Source: Duganella phyllosphaerae (GTDB lineage: Bacteria > Pseudomonadota > Gammaproteobacteria > Burkholderiales > Burkholderiaceae_D). Taken from it: DNA of 56,036 nt. Positions within the stretch are counted from its first letter, which is position 1. Each line of letters opens with the position of its first letter. The stretch lies in the NCBI RefSeq assembly GCF_001758785.1, contig NZ_LROM01000113.1:1-56036 (forward strand). The letters are read 5' to 3'. Made by a program: the position numbers and the translations under genes. The notes under the pieces were generated by a model. The model saw only the letters and a program-made list of their open reading frames with translations, was not told the DNA's origin and did no database searches. This document shows positions 8,581 through 16,406 of the stretch, one piece after another.

Positions 8581-8902
8581 GTCGCAAAAAAGTCACCACG
8601 GCCACAGCCCTTGTACTTGTTTCATGCATTCGAATACAGCAACAGTGTGGCAGCAACACCACAGCAAGGCCACCCTATCAGCGGTGGTTCTGCATTCCCA
8701 GCCAGCATTCCCATCCCCGGATCCAGGGACGACCAAATATCCGCCTGACTTGTCATACAGATGTCATCCGACAAACCAGGCACAAAGCTGCCCAAATCGC
8801 ACGATTTCCAAACTTCCAACGTTGACAGGAATTTCATGCCAATGATTTGATGAACGCAGTGCAAGTCCTTTACAAAACGCAGGGTTCATTTGGGAGAGTG
8901 AA
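8581..8902. other. Intergenic region before receptor 2
   Basis: No gene is seen. A possible plus-strand promoter is TTGACA at 8822-8827, an 18-bp spacer and TTTGAT at 8846-8851, about 55 bp before the start codon. A short hairpin (CCACC/GGTGG) lies near 8670-8687. The repeated TGTCAT words near 8753-8765 may be part of a regulator site, but this is weak. Confidence 0.4.
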
Positions 8903-11569
8903 ATGATGGTTGTAAAAGTGTTGGCTGGCAGCATACGCGCAGGCTTCGCCGGCGGCGTACTGGGACTGGGACTGATCGGCACTGTGCAGGCGCAAACCAC
9001 GGAGCAGCCGATGCAGCGCGTGGAAGTGACGGGATCGTCGATCAAGCGGCTGGTGTCGGAGACGGCCAATCCACTGACCGTGTTTCGCGCCGACGACTTC
9101 GTCAAGCAGGGCCTGACCACGGCCCAGGAAGTGCTGGACCGTATCCCTTCGAACAGCTCGAGCTTTGGCGCCGGCAACGCCGTGGGCGGCAACAGTTCCG
9201 GCCTGCCCACCGGCGGCCAGGCCAGCGCCGACTTGCGCGGCCTGGGCGGCGACAAGACCCTGGTGCTGCTCAACGGCCGCCGCATCGCCAACCATCCTTA
9301 CGACGGCGCCAGCGTCGATCTGAACATCATTCCCGTCACCGCGCTCGAACGCGTGGAAGTGCTGCGCGACGGCGCCTCGGCCATTTACGGCACCGACGCC
9401 ATCGGCGGCGTGATCAACTTCATCACCAAGCGCAACGTCAAGACCACCACCATCACCGCCGAGGCGATCGCCCCGCGCAAGCCGGGCGCCGATGAAAAGC
9501 GTTTCAATATCTCGAGCGGCTTCGGCGACCTGGAACAAGACGGCTACAACGTGTTCGGCGTGTTCGATTATCACAAGACCGATATCCTCAACTCGCAAAT
9601 GCGCGAGTTTTCCAAGACCGGCGTGATCCCGTCGCGGGGCCTGAACCTCACTTCCGGCACCACCTTCCCCGGCAACTACTTCGACCCAGGTTCGGGCGCC
9701 ACCGGCAACCCCGGCTTTGCCACCGGTTGCGACGCCCCGCTGTCGGTGCCGCGCGCCAGCAACGGCACCTGCCGCCAGGACTACACCCGGCAAATCGACA
9801 ACCTGCCCGAGCAGGAACAGAAAACCTTCTTCGGCAAGGCCACCTTCAAGATCAACAACGACCACCAGGCCTCGGTCGAATACCTGCACGCCGAAAACGA
9901 CGTGCTGTCGCACACGGCGCCGCCGCCGCAGGCCAACCTGGTCTTGCCCAACACCAGCAAATACTATCCGGGCAATGCCGGCGGCACGCCGGCCATGCCG
10001 GGCCTGTCGGGCCAGCCGCTGTCGGTAAACTGGCGCCCCACCGAGGCGGGACAGCGCGAAATCGTCTCCAAGGGCCAGGCCGACCGCCTGTCGATCTCGG
10101 TCGAGGGCTTGCTGCGCGGCTGGGATTACAAGACCGGCTTCACGCTGTCGGAAAGCCGGTCGGCTGAATACTTCACCGGCGGCTATGTGCGCGACGCGTC
10201 GTTCGCGGCCGGCGTACGCGACGGCATCCTCAATCCGTTTGCCGCGCAGGACGCCACCGGCAAGGCGTACCTGGAGAGCACCGCCCTGCGTGGCCAGGTT
10301 CAGAAAGGCAAAACCCGCAACACCGGCATCGACGCCAAGGCCAGCCGCGAGCTGTGGGATATGCAAGGCGGCAAGGCGGCAGTGGCCATCGGCGGCGAAC
10401 TGCGCCGCGAGGAAGCGGACTTCTTCGTCAATCGCGAGATCGCCAGCCAGGCCGCCAGCTCGGGCCTGTCCGGTTCGCAATCGACCGACGGTTCGCGCAC
10501 CATCAAGGCCATTTTCGGCGAACTGAACCTGCCACTGCTGCAGGACCTGGAAGTGCAACTGGCCACCCGCTACGACAAGTACAGCGACGCCGGCAACACC
10601 ACCAATCCGAAAATCGGCGTACGTTACCAGCCGACCAAACAGCTGCTGCTGCGTGGTTCGGCCTCGACCGGCTTCCGCGCGCCGACGTTGTTCGAGAAGA
10701 ACGCACCACTGTCGCGCAACGATACCAACAACTCGTACAACGATCCGATCCTGTGCCCGGGCGGCACCATCGCCGACAGCCCGATCGCCAATCCGCTGCG
10801 CGACTGCGACCTGCAGCAGTACAAGCTGCAAGGTGGCAATCCAGCGCTGAAGCCGGAAAAATCGAAGACCTTCGCCTTTGGCGTGGTGCTCGAGCCGGTC
10901 TCGCAGCTGACCGTCTCGGCTGACTACTTCAATATCCGCCTCAAGGACAAGATCAATGCGCTGCCCGAGGAAACCATCTACGGCAACTTCGAGAAATACC
11001 GCGAGCGCTTCCTGCGCAATGCCGACGGCACGCCGAACGCGATCCTGGACCTGAAGGAGAACCTCGGCAAGGTCAACACCGATGGCGTCGACTTGAGCCT
11101 GACGTTGCGCTCGAGCGCCAGCGCCTACGGCAACCTGACGCTGACCGTCGATGGCACCTGGGTGCACAAGTATGAATACCAGGATGAGCGCGGCGGCGCC
11201 TACACTCAGAACGTGGCCCGCTACGCCGCCAACAACCCGGTGTTCCGCTGGAAGCACAATGCCGCGCTGAACTGGCGCCTGGCCAGCTGGAGCGCCACCC
11301 TGGCGCAGTCGTACAAGTCCGGCTACATCGACCAGAACCTCGACATCGAGGACGCCTTCCTCAACCGCGTGCCGTCGTACAGCCTGTGGAACCTGTCGGG
11401 CACGTACACCGGCTTCACCGGCCTGGCGCTGACGGCCGGCGTGAAAAACCTGCTGGACAAGGAGCCGCCGTTCTCCAACCAGGGCACGCTGTTCCAGAAG
11501 GGTTACGATCCACGTTACACGGACCCTGTGGGTCGGGCCCTGTATGTGCGGGGTAGTTACACGTTCTGA
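8903..11569 (+). CDS. TonB-dependent outer-membrane receptor 2
   Basis: This 888-aa receptor has a signal peptide ending VQA-Q at about residue 30 and a TonB-box-like MQRVEVTGSS. Its plug contains LRGLGGDKTLVLLNGRRIAN and YGTDAIGGVINFITKR. The barrel ends in the aromatic YVRGSYTF. The start is supported by GGGAGAG six bases before the ATG. It is the close paralogue of receptor 3 on the other side of aroG: both share the words VKQGLTTA, NGRRIANHP, SVDLNIIP, DGASAIYGTDAIGGVINFIT and NPVFRWKHNA, and a loop cysteine pair in the same place (TGCDAP...NGTCRQD here). Recent duplication is the simplest explanation. The ligand is unknown. It is a single-gene unit with its own terminator. Confidence 0.93.
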   Translation: MMVVKVLAGSIRAGFAGGVLGLGLIGTVQAQTTEQPMQRVEVTGSSIKRLVSETANPLTVFRADDFVKQGLTTAQEVLDRIPSNSSSFGAGNAVGGNSSGLPTGGQASADLRGLGGDKTLVLLNGRRIANHPYDGASVDLNIIPVTALERVEVLRDGASAIYGTDAIGGVINFITKRNVKTTTITAEAIAPRKPGADEKRFNISSGFGDLEQDGYNVFGVFDYHKTDILNSQMREFSKTGVIPSRGLNLTSGTTFPGNYFDPGSGATGNPGFATGCDAPLSVPRASNGTCRQDYTRQIDNLPEQEQKTFFGKATFKINNDHQASVEYLHAENDVLSHTAPPPQANLVLPNTSKYYPGNAGGTPAMPGLSGQPLSVNWRPTEAGQREIVSKGQADRLSISVEGLLRGWDYKTGFTLSESRSAEYFTGGYVRDASFAAGVRDGILNPFAAQDATGKAYLESTALRGQVQKGKTRNTGIDAKASRELWDMQGGKAAVAIGGELRREEADFFVNREIASQAASSGLSGSQSTDGSRTIKAIFGELNLPLLQDLEVQLATRYDKYSDAGNTTNPKIGVRYQPTKQLLLRGSASTGFRAPTLFEKNAPLSRNDTNNSYNDPILCPGGTIADSPIANPLRDCDLQQYKLQGGNPALKPEKSKTFAFGVVLEPVSQLTVSADYFNIRLKDKINALPEETIYGNFEKYRERFLRNADGTPNAILDLKENLGKVNTDGVDLSLTLRSSASAYGNLTLTVDGTWVHKYEYQDERGGAYTQNVARYAANNPVFRWKHNAALNWRLASWSATLAQSYKSGYIDQNLDIEDAFLNRVPSYSLWNLSGTYTGFTGLALTAGVKNLLDKEPPFSNQGTLFQKGYDPRYTDPVGRALYVRGSYTF

Positions 11570-11611
11570 TAGCAAGGTCCGGACGCCAGCACTGGCGCCT
11601 GATCACCCTGC

Positions 11612-11646
11612 AAGCCGCATCGCGCCCGCGATGCGGCTTTTTTTTT
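11612..11646 (+). terminator. Intrinsic terminator after receptor 2
   Basis: AAGCCGCATCGC (11612-11623) pairs with GCGATGCGGCTT (11628-11639) across a GCCC loop, followed by a T run to 11646. Confidence 0.95.
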
Positions 11647-11706
11647 CGTACTGTCTGACCGACGCCACGGTTATGTTCGTTACCTCACACAATCCGGAAT
11701 TGCGAC

Positions 11707-11735
11707 TTGAGGCATTGCTCTTTTTAAAATACTGT
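11707..11735 (+). promoter_or_regulatory. Probable promoter of the small lipoprotein gene
   Basis: TTGAGG at 11707-11712, exactly 17 bp, then TACTGT at 11730-11735. It lies 35 bp before the start codon of the small lipoprotein and after the terminator of receptor 2. Confidence 0.4.
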
Positions 11736-11769
11736 TAATTTTTAGGAACTACAAAAAGAGGAATTTATC

Positions 11770-12072
11770 ATGAGCATCAAACCTTGGATAGCAATCGTCA
11801 TCATCGGATCGGCAGTGTCGGGTTGCGTGGTGGACGGCGGGGAAGTGACGGGTCTGTCGGATCCGGCGTACGCCGCGCCAGCCGAGGTGGCCGATGGTGC
11901 CGACCCCGGCGTTCTATATGTCAAGGTTGCCGGCAATGGCCAGGTTCAGCTGGCGCCGGCGCTGGCCGCTGCGACAGCCAACGGCAAGGTCGCGCTGGCA
12001 CCAGCGGTCGATTTCGCTCCGGAACAGCATTATGGCAACGTCACCATGAAGCTGTGCGGCGCCGACTGCTGA
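11770..12072 (+). CDS. Small lipoprotein, apparently a truncated relative of the PQQ-like lipoprotein N-domain
   Basis: The 100-aa product has a short hydrophobic signal and a lipobox AVSGC with the lipidated cysteine at residue 19. AGAGGAA about 6 bases before the ATG is a good ribosome site. The mature part resembles the N-terminal domain of the 555-aa lipoprotein at 6859: it has a GVLYVKV strand, an FAPEQHYGNVTMKLCGADC end matching the APGRYKGNATIKLCSDQAC part there, and then stops. The propeller part is absent. After the stop, another frame gives only about ten more residues, so it is not one simple frameshift away from a longer protein. It may be a functional small lipoprotein or a remnant. 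Like its longer relative, it follows a TonB receptor. Confidence 0.75.
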   Translation: MSIKPWIAIVIIGSAVSGCVVDGGEVTGLSDPAYAAPAEVADGADPGVLYVKVAGNGQVQLAPALAAATANGKVALAPAVDFAPEQHYGNVTMKLCGADC

Positions 12073-12102
12073 CCCGACCGGCGCTGCGTCCAGGCGATTG
12101 AC

Positions 12103-13182
12103 TTACTTGGCAGCGGCTTCCGCCGCCTGCGTCGCCAAGCGGCGCTGGCGCACAGCGGCGGCCAGGCCCTGCAGTACCTGCACGCTGCTTTCCCAGTCGA
12201 TGCAGCCGTCGGTGACCGACTGGCCGTAGGTCAGTTCCTTGCCCGGTTCGAGATCCTGGCGGCCGCCCACCAGGTGCGACTCCACCATCACGCCCACGAT
12301 GCGGGTGTCGCCACCAGCGACCTGGCCGGCAATGTCGGCGCAGACCGGGACCTGGTTTTCCGGCTTCTTGGAGCTGTTGGCGTGCGATGCGTCGATCATC
12401 ACGCGCGGCGCCAGGCCCTGCGCGCCGATCGCCTTGCACGCTTCATCGACGCTGGCAGCATCATAGTTGGGCGCCTTGCCGCCGCGCAGGATGATGTGGC
12501 AGTCCTCGTTGCCGGCGGTGGAGACGATGGCCGAGTGGCCGCCCTTGGTCACCGACAGGAAATGGTGCGGCTGCGAAGCCGCCTTGATGGCATCGACCGC
12601 GATCTTGACATTGCCGTCGGTACCGTTCTTGAAACCGACCGGACAGGACAGGCCGGACGCCAGCTCACGGTGCACCTGCGACTCCGTGGTGCGCGCGCCG
12701 ATCGCGCCCCAGCTGATCAGGTCGGCGATGTATTGCGGGCTGATCACATCGAGGTACTCGGTGCCGGCTGGCAAGCCCAACTCGTTGATGTCGCGCAGCA
12801 GTTCGCGCGCCATGCGCAGGCCGTCGTTGATGCGGAAGCTGCTGTCCATGAACGGGTCGTTGATCAGGCCCTTCCAGCCCACGGTCGTGCGCGGCTTTTC
12901 GAAGTACACGCGCATGACGATTTCCAGGTCGCCCTTGAGCTCGTTACGCAGCTGCACCAGTCGGTGCGCGTATTCCATCGCCGCGCGGGTGTCGTGGATC
13001 GAGCATGGGCCCACCACCACCATCAGGCGGTCGTCCTGGCCGTGCAGAATGCGGTGCAGCGCGATGCGCGCGTTGGCGGCCGTGTTGGCAGCCGTTTCCG
13101 TGCACGCATACTCGCGAATCAGGTGGGACGGTGGCGTCAATTCCTTCATTTCGCGGATCCGTAAATCATCGGTGCGGGGCAT
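12103..13182 (-). CDS. aroG: 3-deoxy-7-phosphoheptulonate (DAHP) synthase, class I
   Basis: DAHP synthase condenses phosphoenolpyruvate and erythrose-4-phosphate, the first step of the shikimate pathway to Phe, Tyr and Trp. The 359-aa product matches the AroG/AroF/AroH class in length and has its key motifs: VVVGPCSIHD, YFEKPRTTVGWKGL, SWGAIGARTTESQVHRELAS and GNEDCHIILRGG. The ATG at 13182 (MPRTDDLRIREM) is chosen because GGAGA lies six to seven bases before it; the frame stays open further upstream, but that region encodes the leader terminator. Expression is probably controlled by transcription attenuation through a Phe/Tyr-rich leader peptide (see 13214-13433). That suggests control by Phe and perhaps Tyr supply. 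Its substrate erythrose-4-phosphate is made by transketolase, encoded at 33227. Feedback specificity cannot be read with confidence. Confidence 0.96.
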   Translation of the reverse strand: MPRTDDLRIREMKELTPPSHLIREYACTETAANTAANARIALHRILHGQDDRLMVVVGPCSIHDTRAAMEYAHRLVQLRNELKGDLEIVMRVYFEKPRTTVGWKGLINDPFMDSSFRINDGLRMARELLRDINELGLPAGTEYLDVISPQYIADLISWGAIGARTTESQVHRELASGLSCPVGFKNGTDGNVKIAVDAIKAASQPHHFLSVTKGGHSAIVSTAGNEDCHIILRGGKAPNYDAASVDEACKAIGAQGLAPRVMIDASHANSSKKPENQVPVCADIAGQVAGGDTRIVGVMVESHLVGGRQDLEPGKELTYGQSVTDGCIDWESSVQVLQGLAAAVRQRRLATQAAEAAAK

Positions 13183-13213
13183 GCTGTTCTCCATTGTTTC
13201 AAAAAGTCGGGGT

Positions 13214-13240
13214 AAAAAAAAACCGCCTGGGGAGGCGGTT
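13214..13240 (-). terminator. Leader (attenuator) terminator of aroG
   Basis: On the minus strand AACCGCCT (13240-13233), loop CCCC, AGGCGGTT (13228-13221) and a further seven T (13220-13214) form a textbook intrinsic terminator. It ends 32 bases before the aroG start and lies inside the transcript that starts at the promoter at 13404-13433. It therefore acts before aroG rather than after a gene. Confidence 0.93.
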
Positions 13241-13287
13241 TTTTCAGGATTTGCTGGAACTCGTTTGACTGCTACGTGCACCGGCCG

Positions 13288-13353
13288 CTACTCCACCGCC
13301 TTGGGGTTGGAATTGCTAAAGTAAAAGTAGCCGGTAAAGAAGAAGCAGGTCAT
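13288..13353 (-). CDS. aroG leader peptide, Phe/Tyr-rich
   Basis: A 21-codon frame starts with ATG at 13353 and ends with TAG at 13290-13288. The first 12 residues are MTCFFFTGYFYF, and the remainder is SNSNPKAVE. Seven of 21 residues are aromatic: five Phe (three in a row) and two Tyr. It lies between a good promoter and an intrinsic terminator, just ahead of the gene for the first enzyme of aromatic amino-acid synthesis. That is the layout of amino-acid attenuators such as pheA. The codons for Lys-Ala-Val (13302-13294) carry a copy of the terminator 3-prime arm and can pair with its 5-prime arm. No strong ribosome site is visible before the ATG, which is the main weakness. It is not long enough to be a normal gene. 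Confidence 0.82.
   Translation of the reverse strand: MTCFFFTGYFYFSNSNPKAVE
13295..13302 (-). promoter_or_regulatory. Antiterminator arm of the aroG attenuator
   Basis: AAGGCGGT at 13302-13295 (minus) has the same AGGCGGT core as the terminator 3-prime arm. It can pair with ACCGCCT in the terminator 5-prime arm (13239-13233). The two pairings exclude each other. The segment sits in codons 18-20 of the leader peptide: a ribosome at the stop codon would cover it, and one stalled at the Phe/Tyr codons would leave it free. A third pairing, of codons 7-9 (13335-13327) with bases just after the stop (13291-13280), could form the protective hairpin. Confidence 0.75.
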
Positions 13354-13403
13354 GGAACGAATTCGTGGTGTATTGGGTAGTGTGTTTTAAAAACAGTGGA
13401 TTG

Positions 13404-13433
13404 ACTATACGCCGATCAATGCACGCTTGGCAA
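13404..13433 (-). promoter_or_regulatory. Promoter of the aroG leader
   Basis: On the minus strand TTGCCA (13433-13428), an 18-bp spacer and TATAGT (13409-13404) form a good sigma-70 promoter. Transcription would start near 13397, about 45 bases before the leader peptide and about 185 bases before the end of the leader terminator. Confidence 0.7.
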
Positions 13434-13696
13434 GCCCTGCCCTGCAAAAATTTACACCTGCCCATTTCTCTTTACATCGCGCGCAATGTGTCCAGATGTA
13501 AGACCAGCGCATGCGGCCTGCCGGCCCACTGCCGCCCTTTAACGAAGAAAACTGCCTTTACAGCTGTGATGCTTGGTGACTGTTGGTAATTTGCAGTCTT
13601 AGCTAAACCGCATTGTTTCCACCTGCCGCCAGGTGATTTGATGGGTCGTCTTCACGACAAACCCACCCATCTCATGCACAGCAGGAGCAAATAAAA
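13434..13696. other. Intergenic region before receptor 3
   Basis: This is the receptor-proximal part of the 343-bp divergent gap between the aroG leader and receptor 3. No gene is seen. Two small hairpins precede the receptor start: CACCTG/CAGGTG near 13620-13636 and GTCGT/ACGAC near 13645-13660. They would lie in the receptor mRNA leader if transcription begins upstream of them. No clear plus-strand promoter was identified. Confidence 0.4.
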
Positions 13697-16333
13697 ATGA
13701 TGATTGAAAGAGCGATGTCCCGGGCCCTGCGCCTGGTGTTTGCCAGTACCCTGGCAACTGGCATGCACGGCGCCATGGCGCAGACCGACGACGCTGCGAT
13801 CCAGCGCGTGGAAGTGACCGGCTCGAGCATCAAGCGCCTGGCCAGCGAAACGGCGCTGCCGATCACGTCGATCAAGGCCAGCGACTTCGTCAAGCAGGGC
13901 CTGACCACCGCAGCAGAAGTCCTCAACACCATCTCGATGAACCAGAGCTCGACCGGCAGCAGCCAGTCGGTGGGCTCGGGCACCGGCGGCATTGCCACTG
14001 CCGACTTGCGCGGCCTGGGCAGCAACAAGACGCTGGTGCTGCTCAATGGCCGCCGCATTGCCAACCATCCGTTCAACGGTTCCAGCGTGGACTTGAACAT
14101 CATTCCGCTGTCGGCGCTCGACCGGGTGGAAGTGCTGCGCGACGGCGCCTCGGCCATCTACGGCACCGACGCCATCGGCGGCGTGATCAATTTCATCACC
14201 AGGCGCGAAGTACAAGGCGCCACCGTGAGCGTGGAGCGCTACCAGCCGCAGGCCAGCGGCTCGGGCGGCGAATCGCGCCTGAACCTGGCGGGCGGCTTTG
14301 GCGACCTCGACAAGGATGGCTACAACTTCTTCGGCGTGGTGGACTGGCACAAGCAGACCGCGCTGGCTGCCACCGAACGCGATTTCTCCAGTACCAGCGT
14401 GCGTCCGGACCGTGGCATCAACAACAGCAGCGGCACCTCGCAGCCAGGCAATTTCTTCTCCGACAACGGTATCACCGGCAACCCGTACTACGCCAGCGGT
14501 TGCGTGGGCAAAGGGCTGCTTACCGCCACCAACGGCACCTGCCGCACCGACACCACCGCCTACATCCAGGCCATACCGACGACGCAGCAGGAATCGTTCC
14601 TCGGCAAGGCCACCTTCAGGCTCGGTGGCGAGAACCTGGGCACGGTCGAATACCTGCACAGCCGTAGCACCAATACCAGCGCAATCGCGCCGTCGCCGCT
14701 CACCGGCATCACCATGAACGCCACCAGCCCGTACTATCCTGGCGGCAGCGCCGGCGTGCCGGCCGTCGCGGGCCTGACCGGTGAAGACCTCACCGTCAAC
14801 TGGCGCACCGTCGCTGCCGGCAACCGCGTCGGTTACGACACCAGCATTTCCGATCGCTTAGTGCTCGGTTCCGAAGGCGTGGTGGCCGGCTGGGACTACA
14901 ACGTGGGCCTGACCTACGCTACCAGCAAGGCCACCAGCGCGTTTGTCGAAGGCTACACCAACGACTCGCTGATGAAAGCCGGTGTACTGAACGGCATTTT
15001 GAATCCCTTCGGCGAACAGTCGGCCGACGGCGCGGCATACCTCGATGCGGCCCAGCTGCGTGGCGAGTACCTGTCGGCGCGCATGACCAGCGTCGGCGTC
15101 GACGCCAAGGTGAGCCGCGAAATCTTCACCGTGCCGGCCGGCCCGGTGGGCTTTGCGGTCGGTACCGAATTCCGCCACGACAAGGCCACCTACGACGTCA
15201 ACACCGACCTCGCTTCGCAGGCCTCGAGCTCCGGTTACGCGGACGCCCAGGACCAGTCGGGCCAGCGCAATATCGCCGCGCTGTACTCCGAGCTGAGCGC
15301 ACCGCTGGCCAGGGACGTGGAACTGTCGGTGGCCGCCCGCTACGACCACTACAACGACGTCGGCGGCAGCTTCAATCCCAAGATCGGCCTGCGCTGGCAG
15401 CCGAGCAAGCAGGTAATGTTGCGCACCTCGTACAACACCGGCTTCCGCGCGCCCACGCTGTACGACCTGCACGGCCCGGCCACGTCCACCTTCACCGGCA
15501 ACTCGTACGATGACCCGGTGCTGTGCCCGGGCGGCACCGTGGCCGCTGGCGCCAATCCCAACGTGGCCTGCAACCAGCAGCAGACCATCCGCAGCGGCGG
15601 CAACCTGAACCTCAAACCGGAGAAATCGAAGACCTTCGCGCTGGGCGCCGTGTTCGAGCCGACCAATGCGGTGAGCATGTCGCTCGACTACTTCAACATC
15701 AAGATCCGCAACAAGATCGGCACGGTGTCGGAAACCACCATCTTCAACGACTACGACAAGTACGCCAGCTACTTCGTGTACTCGGCCGACGGCAAGACGC
15801 TGCAATACGTCAACGCCGTGCTCGACAACCTCGGCGAAGTGCACACGTCGGGCATCGACACGACCTTGCGCTGGAAGCTGCCCCGCAGCGCGGCCGGCGA
15901 CTTCGCTTTCGTGTTCGACGGCACCTGGGTGCACAGCTACAAGTACCAGAACGAGGCCGGCGGCGTTTTTGTTGAAAACGTCGGCGTGTACGCCGACGAC
16001 AACCCGGTATTCCGCTGGAAGCATAACGCCACGCTCAACTGGAAGAACGGCGCGTGGAGCGCCAGCCTGTCGAACAAGTTCATGAGCGGTTACGTGGACC
16101 AGAACGACGTGGCCGATGACTACGTCCACAAAGTGCGCGCGTATTCGACGTTCTCGCTGTCGGGCAGCTATGCCGGCTTCAAGAACACGGATTTGACGGT
16201 GGGCGTGAAAAACCTGTTCGATACGGCGCCGCCGTACACCAACCAGGGCACGACGTTCCAGAGCGGTTACGATCCCCGCTACACGGACCCGCTGGGCCGC
16301 ACGTTCTACGTGAAGGCGACGTACAAGTTCTAA
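13697..16333 (+). CDS. TonB-dependent outer-membrane receptor 3
   Basis: This 878-aa receptor is the shortest of the eight. The signal peptide starts MMIERAMSRALRLVF and ends AMA-Q at about residue 28. That is nearly the same presequence as receptors 1 and 8, although the mature part is closest to receptor 2. The TonB-box-like IQRVEVTGSS, plug motifs LRGLGSNKTLVLLNGRRIAN and YGTDAIGGVINFITRR, a loop cysteine pair (SGCVGKG...NGTCRTD) and the final TYKF are all present. GGAG about ten bases ahead of the ATG supports the start. The mix of a receptor-1-like signal peptide and a receptor-2-like body suggests duplication with exchange inside this gene family. The ligand is unknown. Confidence 0.93.
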   Translation: MMIERAMSRALRLVFASTLATGMHGAMAQTDDAAIQRVEVTGSSIKRLASETALPITSIKASDFVKQGLTTAAEVLNTISMNQSSTGSSQSVGSGTGGIATADLRGLGSNKTLVLLNGRRIANHPFNGSSVDLNIIPLSALDRVEVLRDGASAIYGTDAIGGVINFITRREVQGATVSVERYQPQASGSGGESRLNLAGGFGDLDKDGYNFFGVVDWHKQTALAATERDFSSTSVRPDRGINNSSGTSQPGNFFSDNGITGNPYYASGCVGKGLLTATNGTCRTDTTAYIQAIPTTQQESFLGKATFRLGGENLGTVEYLHSRSTNTSAIAPSPLTGITMNATSPYYPGGSAGVPAVAGLTGEDLTVNWRTVAAGNRVGYDTSISDRLVLGSEGVVAGWDYNVGLTYATSKATSAFVEGYTNDSLMKAGVLNGILNPFGEQSADGAAYLDAAQLRGEYLSARMTSVGVDAKVSREIFTVPAGPVGFAVGTEFRHDKATYDVNTDLASQASSSGYADAQDQSGQRNIAALYSELSAPLARDVELSVAARYDHYNDVGGSFNPKIGLRWQPSKQVMLRTSYNTGFRAPTLYDLHGPATSTFTGNSYDDPVLCPGGTVAAGANPNVACNQQQTIRSGGNLNLKPEKSKTFALGAVFEPTNAVSMSLDYFNIKIRNKIGTVSETTIFNDYDKYASYFVYSADGKTLQYVNAVLDNLGEVHTSGIDTTLRWKLPRSAAGDFAFVFDGTWVHSYKYQNEAGGVFVENVGVYADDNPVFRWKHNATLNWKNGAWSASLSNKFMSGYVDQNDVADDYVHKVRAYSTFSLSGSYAGFKNTDLTVGVKNLFDTAPPYTNQGTTFQSGYDPRYTDPLGRTFYVKATYKF

Positions 16334-16352
16334 ACGCCGTTGTCAGTCGCTC

Positions 16353-16380
16353 CGTCATCCGCGCGCAGGCGGGGATGACG
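16353..16380. repeat. Hairpin repeat between convergent receptor 3 and tldD
   Basis: CGTCATCCGCGC and GCGGGGATGACG form a 12-bp near-perfect stem with one mismatch. It resembles the GTCATTCCCGCG-type intergenic palindromes scattered through many proteobacterial genomes. It lies between two converging stop codons and probably ends transcription from both sides or stabilises the mRNA ends. It lacks a clear T run. Confidence 0.6.
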
Positions 16381-16406
16381 GGGTCAACTGTCAGCAACGT
16401 TGGCCA

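Noticed and set aside
8870..11575. A 901-codon open frame on the minus strand opposite receptor 2
   Set aside because: It is a high-GC shadow of the receptor: no signal peptide, no known motif, Arg/Val/Gly-rich composition, and the plus-strand frame is an obvious TonB receptor.
11770..12101. A frameshifted longer lipoprotein at 11770
   Set aside because: The alternative frame after the stop adds only about ten residues before another stop, so a single sequencing error would not restore the propeller domain.
13194..13281. Longer aroG start at 13281 or 13194
   Set aside because: The extension reads through the leader terminator hairpin and has no family similarity; GGAGA fits the ATG at 13182.
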